From Planctomycetaceae bacterium (GTDB lineage: Bacteria > Planctomycetota > Planctomycetia > Pirellulales > Pirellulaceae), in NCBI GenBank assembly GCA_005778405.1, contig SXOA01000187.1:1-44041 (forward strand): a stretch of 44,041 bases of DNA, in the 5' to 3' direction. Shown piece by piece: positions 1 through 8,928 of this stretch. The notes below the pieces were generated by a model. It had not been told where the DNA came from. It worked only from the letters and a program-made list of their open reading frames with translations, and searched no databases. The position numbers and the translations under genes are program-made. Each line of letters begins with the position of its first letter. The stretch's first letter is position 1.

Positions 1-1592
1 ACGAGCAATACACCCGCAATATGGCCACTGGTGCCTCTTCTGCGGATCTGGCCATCGTGCTCATCGACGCCCGGCAAGGTGTGTTGACGCAAACCCGCCG
101 GCACAGCTTCATCGTCTCGCTGCTGGGCATCAAGCACGTCATCGTGGCGGTCAACAAGATGGACCTGGTCGGCTTCAGCCAGGAAGTGTTTGAGCAGATC
201 AAGCGTGATTACCAGGATTTTGCCGCCCGTTTGGAACTGCCCGACGTTCACTTTCTCCCCATCTCCGCACTCCTCGGCGATAACCTCGTTACGGCCAGCC
301 CCAACACGCCGTGGTACGAAGGCTCGCCGCTGATGCACCTGCTGGAAAATGTCTACATCGGCTCCGACCGCAACCTGGAGGACTTTCGTTTTCCCGTGCA
401 GTATGTCCTGCGGCCCAATCTCGATTTCCGCTGCTTCTCCGGCACCATCGCTTCGGGCATCGTCCGCAAGGGGGACGAGATCATGTCCCTGCCGTCGCGG
501 AAGAAGAGCCGCGTGAAGAGCATCGTGACCTACGACGGCGAACTCGCTGAGGCCTTCGCTCCGCAAGCGGTCACGCTTACGCTCGAGGACGAAATCGACA
601 TCAGCCGTGGGGACATGATTGTCCGCCCGGGCAATGTGCCGCGGGTCGAGCAGAAGTTCGACGCGATGATCGTCTGGATGAACGAAGAACCGATGGTGCC
701 GGGCAAGTCGTATTGGTTCAAGCAGACGACGAAGGTCGCAGCAGGGGCCATCAGCACGATGCGGTATCAGGTGGACGTCAACACGCTCCATCGCAAGGAC
801 GCCCCCACCCTTGGCCTCAACGAAATCGGCCGCTGCAGCATCACGCTCAGCCAGCCAATCGCGTTTGATGCCTACCGCCGCAACAGAGGGACTGGGGCGT
901 TCATCATCATCGACCGGCTGACCAATGCGACGATCGGCGCTGGGATGATCCTGGACAGGGCCGCGGAAGGCCGCCGCGACCACTGGGACGATACTGCCGC
1001 CGAAGGATTGACCGGCGAGAAAAGCAACGTCACCACCCAGGAGCGCACCGCCCGGTTTGGCCAGAAGCCGGCGACCGTCTTGCTCACGGGGCTCACCGGC
1101 GCGGGCAAAACGACGACCGCTTACGCACTAGAACGCCGGCTGTTTGATATGGGGCGAGCAGCCGTCGTGCTGGACGGCCAGAATCTCCGCCGCACGATCA
1201 ACAAGGACCTCGGCTTCACGACCGAAGATCGGAGCGAAAACCTCCGCCGCTCCGCGGAAGTGGCCCGGCTCTTTAACGACGCCGGCGTTCTTTGCCTGGC
1301 CGCGTTCGTTGCACCGGAAGAAGCCATCCGCCAGAAAGCTGCCGAAGTGGTCGGCCGCGAGCGGTTTCTCGTCGTCCATCTGGACGCACCCATCGACGTT
1401 TGCCGCAAGCGGGACATCGACGGACATTACCCGCAGGCGGATCGCGGCGAACTCACGCTGTTCCCTGGGGTCAGCGCTCCGTATGAAGCCCCGTCCAAGC
1501 CGGACCTGGTGCTGTCCACCGACAAACTGTCTGTGGAAGAATGCGTGGAACGGATTCTCAGCCTGCTGGAAGAAAGGGGAGTCCTGTCGTAG
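1..1592 (+). CDS. cysNC: Bifunctional sulfate adenylyltransferase subunit 1 / adenylylsulfate kinase (CysN/CysC), 5' partial
   Basis: The gene enters from the left edge; the reading frame is open from base 3 and encodes [12 protein letters not shown], the end of the G3 region of CysN-type GTPases, so the first ATG at 21 is internal. The GTPase NKMD (G4) and ISAL (G5) follow, then the EF-Tu-like beta-barrel domains. From about base 1075 comes an APS kinase domain with P-loop GLTGAGKT, the DGQNLRR substrate motif, the conserved [13 protein letters not shown] helix and a PYEAP segment near the end. CysN with CysD makes adenosine phosphosulfate from sulfate and ATP, and CysC phosphorylates it to PAPS. 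The CysN P-loop and any cysD partner lie outside the window. PAPS made here could feed the sulfotransferase at 22049-22915, which is an inference from shared pathway only. Confidence 0.95.
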   Translation, partial: EQYTRNMATGASSADLAIVLIDARQGVLTQTRRHSFIVSLLGIKHVIVAVNKMDLVGFSQEVFEQIKRDYQDFAARLELPDVHFLPISALLGDNLVTASPNTPWYEGSPLMHLLENVYIGSDRNLEDFRFPVQYVLRPNLDFRCFSGTIASGIVRKGDEIMSLPSRKKSRVKSIVTYDGELAEAFAPQAVTLTLEDEIDISRGDMIVRPGNVPRVEQKFDAMIVWMNEEPMVPGKSYWFKQTTKVAAGAISTMRYQVDVNTLHRKDAPTLGLNEIGRCSITLSQPIAFDAYRRNRGTGAFIIIDRLTNATIGAGMILDRAAEGRRDHWDDTAAEGLTGEKSNVTTQERTARFGQKPATVLLTGLTGAGKTTTAYALERRLFDMGRAAVVLDGQNLRRTINKDLGFTTEDRSENLRRSAEVARLFNDAGVLCLAAFVAPEEAIRQKAAEVVGRERFLVVHLDAPIDVCRKRDIDGHYPQADRGELTLFPGVSAPYEAPSKPDLVLSTDKLSVEECVERILSLLEERGVLS

Positions 1593-1663
1593 CCACACGC
1601 GGCCTCGCGTGTCGGCTTCTAGCGATTTGGGACAGCAGCCAACACGCGGGGCCGCGTGCGGCT
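1591..1663. repeat. Two tandem REP-like palindromes between convergent genes
   Basis: Two copies of a similar dyad sit directly after the cysNC stop. Copy one has arms acacgcg (1595-1601) and cgcgtgt (1606-1612) with loop gcct, flanked by agcc and ggct. Copy two has arms cacgcgg (1643-1649) and ccgcgtg (1652-1658), again flanked by agcc (1637-1640) and ggct (1660-1663). Both can form GC-rich hairpins. They sit between the convergent genes cysNC and the 1667-2011 gene, so they may end transcription in both directions, but there is no T-tract. Confidence 0.6.
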
Positions 1664-1666
1664 ACG

Positions 1667-2011
1667 CTATTCCGCCTTCTTGACGTAGGGATTCTCCACC
1701 ATCAGCGGTTGCGGGGCCGGAGCGGCAGCAACGGCGGCGGCGTGATGTGCGTGAGGAGCGTACCAGCTCGGATAGGCGAAGGGGCTGGCCCCCATCGGCC
1801 GGCGGATGATCTCGTGGCTGTAATAGACGGGAGGATGCAGGGCGAAATACGGGGGCCGATAGTTCGAGCCTTGGTAGATGCCCTGTCCGTAGTTGGGTTG
1901 GCCCCAACCACCATATCCCAGCCCACCGTAGGGATACTGCGCCTGGGCGGCAGCAGGGAGAAGAGTTGCGGCGAATGCCGCGGCCAAGAGCCATTTGAAT
2001 TTGCCGGTCAT
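1667..2011 (-). CDS. Small secreted Gly/Tyr/Pro-rich hypothetical protein
   Basis: A 114-residue protein with a clear Sec signal peptide: Lys-rich start, a hydrophobic core of about 15 residues and an AQA cleavage site near residue 24. The mature part is rich in Tyr, Gly and Pro (YPYGGLGYGG) with a central PPVYYSHEIIRRP segment, an Ala/His stretch and a short conserved-looking NPYVKK end. I do not recognise a catalytic domain. Planctomycetes encode many small exported proteins of this composition, probably cell-surface or envelope components; that role is inferred. It is divergent from bioD across about 130 bases and convergent with cysNC. Confidence 0.75.
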   Translation of the reverse strand: MTGKFKWLLAAAFAATLLPAAAQAQYPYGGLGYGGWGQPNYGQGIYQGSNYRPPYFALHPPVYYSHEIIRRPMGASPFAYPSWYAPHAHHAAAVAAAPAPQPLMVENPYVKKAE

Positions 2012-2140
2012 GATGCTTACCTCGGTGGTTGGCGGACGGGGTCAAGGTGCCGCTCTTCATTTCACACTAGTCAGACCTCGGGCGAACTCAATATCCCCCG
2101 CGGCAAACCCGCCCTTTTTGTCAGGCCGTCTGGTAGGGAT

Positions 2141-2890
2141 ATGCAGGCGCGGCTACCGTGGAAAGCCGTGAAATCCCCCAAGAAACGACCGAAATCCACG
2201 CCCGGCCTGTTCATTACCGGCACCGACACGGGAGTTGGAAAAACCCGCGTGGCTGCCACGATTGCCCGTGCGCTCACATGCGACGGCTGGAAAGTCGGCG
2301 TCTACAAACCTGCTGCCAGCGGTTGCGAACGAGTGGGAAAAGAGCTGACCTCCGAAGACGCTGTCCTTCTCTGGGAAGCTGCCGGCCGCCCTGGTTCCCT
2401 TCGCAGAGTTTGCCCGCAGCGTTTTGCCGCGCCGCTCGCACCGCATCTGGCGGCGAAAGCAGAAGGCAAGCAACTCGACGAACCTCTACTGCGGTCGGGC
2501 ATTGAGTATTGGTTAGAGCGGAGCGACATCGTGCTGGTAGAAGGTGCGGGCGGTTTGCTCTCGCCGCTGGGGGAAGAGAAATACGTCGCGGATTTGGCCC
2601 GAGCAACTGGATTTCCACTCGTCGTTGTCGTTCCCAATCGTATCGGCAGCATCAACCAGGCTCTGCAAACCCTGCTCGCCGCCCAGGCGTATGACCTGGA
2701 AGTCGCCGGCATCGTCCTCAGCGAGCTGCTGCCGCCGGATGCTCACGATCCGAGCATTCAAAGTAATCCCGCTGAACTCGCCCGCCGCGCCTCCGCACCG
2801 GTATTGGCAAGGCTGCCGTACAATGCAATCGAATTGGATACGATTGTGGACTGGCCGGCACTCGCTCGGCCATTCAAACGTGGGCGGTAA
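2141..2890 (+). CDS. bioD: Dethiobiotin synthetase
   Basis: BioD closes the ureido ring of dethiobiotin from 7,8-diaminononanoate, CO2 and ATP, the penultimate step of biotin synthesis in the cytoplasm. The N-terminal region carries the BioD P-loop FITGTDTGVGKT, a YKPAASG segment matching the usual YKPV-G motif, and VEGAGGLLSPL, the second signature (usually VEGAGG-x3-PL). Length (249 residues) is near the family norm of about 230. The frame stays open far upstream, but homology begins just after 2168; ATG 2141, preceded by a weak tagggat Shine-Dalgarno-like stretch, was chosen, with GTG 2168 as the alternative. No other biotin gene is in the window. The next gene starts 44 bases downstream and may be co-transcribed. 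Confidence 0.9.
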   Translation: MQARLPWKAVKSPKKRPKSTPGLFITGTDTGVGKTRVAATIARALTCDGWKVGVYKPAASGCERVGKELTSEDAVLLWEAAGRPGSLRRVCPQRFAAPLAPHLAAKAEGKQLDEPLLRSGIEYWLERSDIVLVEGAGGLLSPLGEEKYVADLARATGFPLVVVVPNRIGSINQALQTLLAAQAYDLEVAGIVLSELLPPDAHDPSIQSNPAELARRASAPVLARLPYNAIELDTIVDWPALARPFKRGR

Positions 2891-2934
2891 TCGCTTCGAC
2901 CCATTTCTCATCCTTCCTTCTATCTCGACCTGCC

Positions 2935-5373
2935 ATGCAAGATTACGAAAAGCTCGGCGTCTTCTATCTCGGCCGCGAATACGACCTTGCCGCCGGCAAG
3001 GCGAAAGAAGATTTGGTTCTTTATGATTCCAAAGACCTGACGACGCACGCGCTGTGCGTCGGCATGACCGGCAGCGGCAAGACGGGGCTCTGCCTGGCCC
3101 TGCTCGAAGAGGCGGCCATCGACGGCATTCCGGCCATCATCATCGACCCCAAAGGGGATCTCGGAAATTTGCTCCTCACTTTTCCACAACTTCGGCCGGA
3201 AGACTTTGCTTCCTATATCGATCCCGCCGAGGCGACGCGGGCGGGGAAATCGCCAGAGGAATACGCCGCAAAAGTTGCCGCCGAGTGGAAGCAGGGATTG
3301 GCCGATTGGGGCCAGTCGCCCGACCGCATCGCCCGCCTTCGCGCAGCCGCCGACGTCGCCATCTACACCCCCGGCAGCAGCGCCGGTCTGCCGCTAACGG
3401 TGCTCCGCTCCTTCACCGCGCCGCCGCAGTCGACGCGAGACGATCCCGAAGCCTTCCGGGAAACCATCTCCGCCGCATCGGCCAGCCTCCTCGGCCTCCT
3501 CGGCATCGAAGCCGACCCCCTCCGCAGCCGCGAACAAATTCTGCTCTCCAGCATCTTGGAAAAAACCTGGCAGTCCGGGAAAGACCTGGATTTGCCGGGC
3601 CTGATCCGCGCCATCCAAACACCCGGCTTTGACAAAGTCGGGGTGATGGATCTGGAAAGCTTTTTCCCCGCCAAGGAGCGGTTTGAGCTTTCGATGCAGC
3701 TCAACAATCTGCTTGCCTCCCCCGGGTTCTCCGCCTGGCTGGAAGGGGAGTCGCTCGACATCCAGCGACTTCTTTACACCCCCGAAGGGAAGCCGCGGCT
3801 GTCGGTTCTGTCCATCGCTCATCTCTCCGACGCGGAGCGGATGTTCTTCGTGACGATTCTGCTCAGCGAAACGATTGCCTGGATGCGAAATCAATCGGGC
3901 ACGTCCAGCTTGCGGGCAATCCTCTACATGGACGAAGTCTTCGGCTACTTTCCGCCGAGCAAAAATCCCCCCAGCAAAACGCCCATGCTCACGCTGCTCA
4001 AGCAGGCTCGGGCTTTCGGACTAGGCGTCGTGCTGGCGACGCAAAACCCGGTCGATCTCGATTACAAAGGGCTCGCCAACTGCGGCACCTGGCTCCTCGG
4101 CCGCCTGCAAACCGAGCGGGACAAGATGCGAGTGCTCGACGGACTGGAAGGAGCCAGTACGCAGGCCGGAGCGACATTCGACCGGGCCAAGATGGAGAAG
4201 ATTCTCTCCGGCCTGGGAAAACGGGTCTTCCTGATGAACAACGTCCACGACGACCAACCGACGGTTCTGCAAAGTCGCTGGGCCTTGTCGTACCTCCGCG
4301 GGCCACTGACACGGGAACAGATTTCGGGCTTGACGAAAGAACGCAAAGACTTAACTTCGTCCCCAGGATCCCTGGGTGGCACGCCCACGGCCTTGCGTGG
4401 GCGTGAGGCCGGTGCTTCATCGCAGGATCGCCCGGTCCTTCCCCCAGAAATCACCGAGCGATTCCTGCCTCTCCGAGCCACCATTCCCACGGGAGGGAAA
4501 CTCGTCTATCGCCCGGCCCTCTTGGGCGTTGCCAAAGTCCATTTCGCCCAGGCCGCGAGCAGCGTCGATGTTTGGAAGTCCTTCGCGCTCGTCGCGCCGG
4601 TGGATGCGGAGGTTCCGCCTGATATTTGGACCACGGGCGAAGTATCGGAAGATGACCCGCCGGAGCTCGAATCCGCGCCGGTAACGCCAGCTCAGTTTTC
4701 CCCGCTCCCCGCCGACCTCTCCCGCCCCAAAAAGTACACGGAGCTCGCAACCGCTCTCAAGGACCATCTCTACCGCAGCCAGAAACAACGGCTCTGGAAG
4801 TGTGCAGCCTTGAAACAGGTTTCCAAAGTGGAGGAGACTGAAGCGGATTTCCGCGTTCGCCTTTCGCAAACGGGCCGGGAAACGCGCGATTTGAAACTGG
4901 AAAAGCTGCGGCAGAAATTTGCCCCCAAATGGACGTCGCTAAACGAGCAACTCCGCAAGGCCCAGGCTCGCGTGGAGAAAGAAAAGTCGCAGTCCACGCA
5001 GCAGATGCTCGGCACCGCCCTCTCGTTCGGCTCCACGGTCCTGAGCGCCCTGATGGGACGCAAACTTACCAGCGTCTCGAATGTGACCCGCGCCTCCAGC
5101 ACCATGAAAAGCGCCGGCCGCGTGTTCCGCGAGCAGCAGGATGTCTCGCAGGCGGGTGAAACCGTGGAGGCCTACAAGGGACGACTCGTTACCCTCGATA
5201 ACGACTTCCAGGCCGAAGCCGAAAAGATCCAGTCGGGTTTCGACGCGGATCAGCTGCAGCTTGAAGAAGTCGCTATCCAGCCGAAGAAAGCGGATATCAC
5301 GGTCAGCCAGGTGTTGCTGCTGTGGGAGCCGTGGGTGGTGAAGGGGGATGGGACGACGGAGAAGGCGACTTAA
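2935..5373 (+). CDS. HerA/DUF87-like ATPase with C-terminal coiled coil
   Basis: An 812-residue P-loop ATPase of the HerA/FtsK/VirB4 class. Walker A is GMTGSGKT (residues 43-50), followed by the typical IIDPKGDLGN segment. Walker B is AILYMDE (Asp333-Glu334), followed by LATQNPVDLDYKGL, the sensor-like region seen in these ATPases. The last 200 residues are charged and helical with heptad-like stretches (likely coiled coil), containing a short Gly/Ser/Ala-rich segment. Members bind DNA or act as hexameric translocases; the substrate here cannot be read from the sequence. No nuclease partner (NurA) is adjacent. Residues 482-491 are encoded by a palindromic repeat inside the gene. It is convergent with threonine synthase. 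Confidence 0.85.
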   Translation: MQDYEKLGVFYLGREYDLAAGKAKEDLVLYDSKDLTTHALCVGMTGSGKTGLCLALLEEAAIDGIPAIIIDPKGDLGNLLLTFPQLRPEDFASYIDPAEATRAGKSPEEYAAKVAAEWKQGLADWGQSPDRIARLRAAADVAIYTPGSSAGLPLTVLRSFTAPPQSTRDDPEAFRETISAASASLLGLLGIEADPLRSREQILLSSILEKTWQSGKDLDLPGLIRAIQTPGFDKVGVMDLESFFPAKERFELSMQLNNLLASPGFSAWLEGESLDIQRLLYTPEGKPRLSVLSIAHLSDAERMFFVTILLSETIAWMRNQSGTSSLRAILYMDEVFGYFPPSKNPPSKTPMLTLLKQARAFGLGVVLATQNPVDLDYKGLANCGTWLLGRLQTERDKMRVLDGLEGASTQAGATFDRAKMEKILSGLGKRVFLMNNVHDDQPTVLQSRWALSYLRGPLTREQISGLTKERKDLTSSPGSLGGTPTALRGREAGASSQDRPVLPPEITERFLPLRATIPTGGKLVYRPALLGVAKVHFAQAASSVDVWKSFALVAPVDAEVPPDIWTTGEVSEDDPPELESAPVTPAQFSPLPADLSRPKKYTELATALKDHLYRSQKQRLWKCAALKQVSKVEETEADFRVRLSQTGRETRDLKLEKLRQKFAPKWTSLNEQLRKAQARVEKEKSQSTQQMLGTALSFGSTVLSALMGRKLTSVSNVTRASSTMKSAGRVFREQQDVSQAGETVEAYKGRLVTLDNDFQAEAEKIQSGFDADQLQLEEVAIQPKKADITVSQVLLLWEPWVVKGDGTTEKAT
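4380..4405. repeat. Palindromic repeat lying in frame inside the HerA-like ATPase gene
   Basis: Perfect 10-base arms, cacgcccacg (4380-4389) and cgtgggcgtg (4396-4405), with loop gccttg. The same arms with loop gcattg recur in an intergenic region at 17683-17710. Here the element is translated as part of a Gly/Thr/Arg-rich linker, GGTPTALRGREAG, between the ATPase core and the C-terminal region. Confidence 0.8.
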
Positions 5374-5425
5374 ACGCGAGGGGCACATCAGTCGGCCACG
5401 CGGAAATTATTGAGCCCATCGAGTT

Positions 5426-6643
5426 CTACATCCTCTCCCATGCCACCGGCTGCGATTTATCCAGCCGAGGGAGTTCCGTGCGAATGGCTTCGAGGTATTT
5501 CTGGGCCGCGCCGGTGTTGAAGAGGACGACCCGGTCGGTGGGTTTGATCCAGTTCGATTCGCGCAGGTGTTCTAGTGCGCCGACGCAGGCAGCTGATTCG
5601 GGGCAGAGAGGGATTCCTTCGGCGGCGACGGCGAGGCGCATCCATTCCTGAATGCGGGATTCGTCGACCGCGATGGCCGTGCCGCCACTTTGCCGGACGG
5701 CGTCGAGAATCATGAAGTCGCCAACGGCAGCGGGGACGCGAATTCCGCTGGCGATGGAATGGGCGTTGGGGAAGACTTCGGCGAAGCGTTCTCCCTTCTC
5801 AAAGGCGGTCACAATCGGGGCGCAGCCGCTGGATTGCACACTGACCATGCGGGGCATTTTGGCCGAGCGCAGCCAGCCGAGCTCGGCGAGCTCGGCAAAG
5901 GCCTTCCACATACCAATCAAGCCGGTGCCGCCACCGGTGGGGTAAAGAATGACGTCAGGCAGTTCCCAGCCGCACTGCTCGGCCAGATCCAGCCACATCG
6001 TCTTTTTCCCTTCGATCCGGTAGGGCTCCTTGAGCGTGGACAGGTCGAACCAGCACATCCTCTCCTTCCATTCGCGGACAATTCGGCCGCAGTCGTTGAT
6101 CAGGCCGTTGACGAGAAACGTCTTCGCCCCCGCCAACGCGCATTCATACTGGTTGATGGCCGGGGTATCTTCCGGCATGAAGACAAAACATTCCATTCCC
6201 GCCCGGGCCGCATAGGCCGCCGCCGCTCCGCCGGCATTTCCGGCGGTGGGCAGTGCCACCCGCTTCACGCCCAGCCGCTTTGCCATCGTGATCGCCATCG
6301 CCAGACCGCGACTCTTGAAGCTGCCTGTGGGGAGAAGCGATTCGTCCTTGATCCAGAGGTTGCCCGTGCCGAGCTTCGCGCCCAGCCGCGGAGCCGGCAG
6401 CAGCGGCGTCATCCGCTCGCCGAGGGAGACAACATCGCTTTCGTCGTAATACGGCAGCAACTCGCGATAACGCCACATGGTTTCAGGACGCGACAGCAGT
6501 CTCTCCTTGGTCAGTTCTCTCCCGATCGCAGCGAGGTCATAGCGGACCCAAATCGGCCGGTCCTGGTGCAGCGTATGGAGCACATCGGGATCGAGCCGAG
6601 CGACGTCGATTGCGCCTTCCAGATGAGAGACGTAGCGGGGCAT
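5426..6643 (-). CDS. thrC: Threonine synthase (PLP-dependent)
   Basis: A 405-residue fold-type II PLP enzyme that converts O-phosphohomoserine to threonine. The PLP lysine is in the family signature LPTGSFKSRG (Lys110). PTAGNAGGAAAAYAARAG follows as the substrate-binding Asn loop, and YPTGGGTGLIGMW as the phosphate-binding Gly-rich loop. The N-terminal part, with ERMTPLLPAPRLGAKLG, is typical of threonine synthases rather than cysteine synthases. Length fits the shorter thrC class. Start ATG at 6643 is the only reasonable one. Related PLP enzymes such as threonine dehydratase or diaminopropionate ammonia-lyase are less likely. Confidence 0.88.
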   Translation of the reverse strand: MPRYVSHLEGAIDVARLDPDVLHTLHQDRPIWVRYDLAAIGRELTKERLLSRPETMWRYRELLPYYDESDVVSLGERMTPLLPAPRLGAKLGTGNLWIKDESLLPTGSFKSRGLAMAITMAKRLGVKRVALPTAGNAGGAAAAYAARAGMECFVFMPEDTPAINQYECALAGAKTFLVNGLINDCGRIVREWKERMCWFDLSTLKEPYRIEGKKTMWLDLAEQCGWELPDVILYPTGGGTGLIGMWKAFAELAELGWLRSAKMPRMVSVQSSGCAPIVTAFEKGERFAEVFPNAHSIASGIRVPAAVGDFMILDAVRQSGGTAIAVDESRIQEWMRLAVAAEGIPLCPESAACVGALEHLRESNWIKPTDRVVLFNTGAAQKYLEAIRTELPRLDKSQPVAWERM

Positions 6644-6709
6644 GGATTCTTAATGAATGGGAGAACCGTAAAGTCTTGGAAGCCGATGATTATGTACTAT
6701 TCTAGCGAC

Positions 6710-6737
6710 TCACACCGCTTGGCAGTGTGAAACACTG
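6710..6737. repeat. Small overlapping palindromes upstream of thrC
   Basis: tcacac (6710-6715) pairs with gtgtga (6725-6730), and the overlapping cagtgt (6723-6728) pairs with acactg (6732-6737), giving two mutually exclusive hairpins in the divergent intergenic region. It could be another dispersed-repeat remnant or an operator-like site. No function can be assigned. Confidence 0.35.
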
Positions 6738-6788
6738 AAAGACCCTGGCGGTGCCTGGGGAGGAGATTCTGCCGGTAGCCATCAGGAA

Positions 6789-7526
6789 ATGGCCCTCCAG
6801 TGGCAATCTGCCTTTATTCCGGTATGCCCCCTGAGGACGGAGGCGTGGTTTGTTAAAATTATCTCTGTGTCAAAACTCTCGATTGTCGCGAGAACGCTGG
6901 CGATTCCCGCGGTAATCACGGGGATTGTCTTTGTCAGCGCGGGAACCTTCGTTTTGCCCTTTGTCTGGGCCATCGCCATTATCATGGCAGCCTTTTACCT
7001 TTTGCTGGCGGCTTGTACGGATGCGGGTTTGTGGCGCGAGCGGGCAAAGCCCGGACCGGGTAATCAAGACCGTCTGACCCGTCCGATCGGAGGCGTGCTG
7101 ATGATCAGCCACTGGGTTTTCGCTGGCCTGGACGTTGGGCGGTTCCAGTGGAGCCCCGTTCCCTGGCAACTCCAAGCGGCGGGCGTCGCCGGCTTTGCGG
7201 CAGCGCTGGCAGTGAATTTCTGGGCAATGCGCGTGAACCGGTTTTACTCCTCCGTCGTGAGGGTGCAGGCAGACCGCGGTCAGCAGACGATTGTCGACGG
7301 CCCGTATCGCTTCGTCCGCCATCCCGGCTATACCGCCACGCTGTTTGCCATGTTCAGCGGCGGCATGGCGCTCGGTTCGTGGATGGCGATGATCCCAGTT
7401 CTGGTATTCGCCGCCCTTTTTATCCGCCGAACGCTACTGGAGGACCGCATGCTCCAGCAGGAATTGCCCGGTTATGCGGAGTATGCACTGAGCGTGAGAT
7501 ATCGACTGGTGCCGGGGATCTTCTGA
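6789..7526 (+). CDS. Isoprenylcysteine carboxyl methyltransferase-family membrane protein
   Basis: A membrane protein of about 245 residues. There are at least five hydrophobic segments, and the C-terminal half has the ICMT/PEMT-like signature GPYRFVRHPGY, then a helical hairpin and a terminal LPGYAEYA--VRYRLVPGIF. In the family this region binds S-adenosylmethionine; bacterial members methylate lipids or small molecules, and the substrate is unknown here. ATG 6789 lacks a well-spaced Shine-Dalgarno and its first 26 residues look unlike the rest, so in-frame GTG 6867 (VSKLSIVARTL), just before the first membrane segment, may be the real start. It is convergent with the GlmU-like gene, with 8 bases between stops. 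Confidence 0.75.
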   Translation: MALQWQSAFIPVCPLRTEAWFVKIISVSKLSIVARTLAIPAVITGIVFVSAGTFVLPFVWAIAIIMAAFYLLLAACTDAGLWRERAKPGPGNQDRLTRPIGGVLMISHWVFAGLDVGRFQWSPVPWQLQAAGVAGFAAALAVNFWAMRVNRFYSSVVRVQADRGQQTIVDGPYRFVRHPGYTATLFAMFSGGMALGSWMAMIPVLVFAALFIRRTLLEDRMLQQELPGYAEYALSVRYRLVPGIF

Positions 7527-7534
7527 ACGGCTTG

Positions 7535-8794
7535 CTACAGCGACAGTGGCTCGCCGGCAAGTTGGCGTTCGTGGCGTGTGAGCTCATACATGTCGTGAAT
7601 GAGCTGGGCGTCGCAGGGGCGCTGGGTCACGTTGCGGCGGGCGAACATTCGCTGCTGGGTGGCGATCATCACTTCCGGCGGCAACTCGGTGACTTGCCCG
7701 AACAGCCGCGCGTAATTGACGAAGCTGGGAACGCTAGTCGTGACAAAGCCATAGACCATACTGCAAACGCCGATGGTTTTGCCGGTGAAAATGCCGGTGT
7801 TGATGGCGGACTTGGCATAGTCTCCCATCATGCAGCCGACAAACTGCATTCCCGTGGCGATGGACTCGCTGCGATATTCCATCTTCACGGTGCCGTAGGT
7901 GTTTTTCAGGTCGCTGTTGCAAGTGCCGGCACCGAGATTGATCCAGCTGCCGAGATAGCTATGGCCGAGAAAGCCGTAGTGTTGCTTGTTGGAATAGGGC
8001 TCCACGATGCTGGCTTCCACTTCGCCGCCAATCTTTGTCGTGTGGCCGAGCGAGACGCCGTCCTTGATGGCGGATTGTTCCGTGACGCGGCACTTCGGGC
8101 CAAGATACGCCGGACCGCGGAGAAAACAGTGCGGGCCGACAGTCGCCCCTTCGTCGAGGAGCACCGGACCCCTACTGGTATCGGTGACAACATGCTGACC
8201 CAGGATGGCCCCTTCCGCCAAAAAGACGCCGTCGGCCGTCTGCTGAAAACGGCCGGATCGGATGCGGTGGGCCAGATTGGAATCGATGACTTGCAGGTTG
8301 TGACGAATGAGATCGTGCGGATAGTCAAGAGTGGCCAGGCTTCCCTCCAGTCGGGGCAGCTTCGGCCAGACCGACTGATGCAGGTATTCCGCAAAACGGA
8401 CGACGTCGGCACTGGTGGGCGGTTTTGGGACGGAAGCATCCACGAGGGCTGCGCCAAGAGCTGGGCCGCTGCACACGATGCCGGGGCGGCCGGCAGCAAT
8501 CAGTTCGCGGAGGGCTTGAAAGTTAGCCACGGACGGCACCAATCGGGCATTGACCAGCAAAGCCGGCAAACCATTCGCCACGGAAGGGGACGAGAACTGC
8601 GGAAAATCCACCTGTTGCAGCGTCGCCAAATGCGGACGCACCACTCCCCGGAGCGTGGCTCCGCTCTCAGCCGCTAGTTCCGTCGCCCAATCAATCAACC
8701 GGTAGCTGGCGCAAGAGACGTTATATGCCGGCCGACCAACGGTAATCGGGTAAAGGCGAGATACGTGCTCGTCTTCAAAAAGAATGATTTGCAT
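7535..8794 (-). CDS. GlmU-like putative sugar nucleotidyltransferase (alternative bacterial GlmU type)
   Basis: About 419 residues. The N-terminal half (MQIILFEDEHVSRLYPI, then an R-Y-ASYRLIDW region) resembles the divergent nucleotidyltransferase domain of planctomycete/Bacteroidetes GlmU-like proteins. The C-terminal half is a left-handed beta-helix with hexapeptide repeats (for example ILGQHVVTDTSRGPVLLDEG and GHSYLGSWINLGAGTCNSDL), the acyltransferase-like part. Such proteins are thought to make UDP-GlcNAc-type precursors for peptidoglycan or LPS. The ATG at 8794 was chosen because family proteins begin with this ILFED strand; an upstream ATG at 8824 adds ten hydrophobic residues. The substrate is not determinable from the sequence. 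Confidence 0.82.
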   Translation of the reverse strand: MQIILFEDEHVSRLYPITVGRPAYNVSCASYRLIDWATELAAESGATLRGVVRPHLATLQQVDFPQFSSPSVANGLPALLVNARLVPSVANFQALRELIAAGRPGIVCSGPALGAALVDASVPKPPTSADVVRFAEYLHQSVWPKLPRLEGSLATLDYPHDLIRHNLQVIDSNLAHRIRSGRFQQTADGVFLAEGAILGQHVVTDTSRGPVLLDEGATVGPHCFLRGPAYLGPKCRVTEQSAIKDGVSLGHTTKIGGEVEASIVEPYSNKQHYGFLGHSYLGSWINLGAGTCNSDLKNTYGTVKMEYRSESIATGMQFVGCMMGDYAKSAINTGIFTGKTIGVCSMVYGFVTTSVPSFVNYARLFGQVTELPPEVMIATQQRMFARRNVTQRPCDAQLIHDMYELTRHERQLAGEPLSL

Positions 8795-8928
8795 GAGGGA
8801 AGCGCCGGCCAAAATGAGGAGCATTTGTCAAAGGCGCAGCACCAGGGAGCGAAGAGATTATGAAGTGGATTGGGAAGGGAGGAAAGAGCGAAAAATGAGT
8901 CTCCTTCCCATGAATCTGATCGCTCGCG

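Noticed and set aside
1541..2140. Extension of bioD upstream as a 449-residue protein
   Set aside because: The extra 200 residues run through the palindromes and antisense to the small secreted protein gene, and BioD homology starts only after about 2168.
5690..6730. A 346-codon plus-strand frame across thrC
   Set aside because: It is a shadow of the minus-strand threonine synthase, whose PLP motifs are unmistakable.
7148..8677. A 509-codon plus-strand frame spanning two genes
   Set aside because: It overlaps both the methyltransferase-family gene and the antisense of the GlmU-like gene and has no motif of its own.
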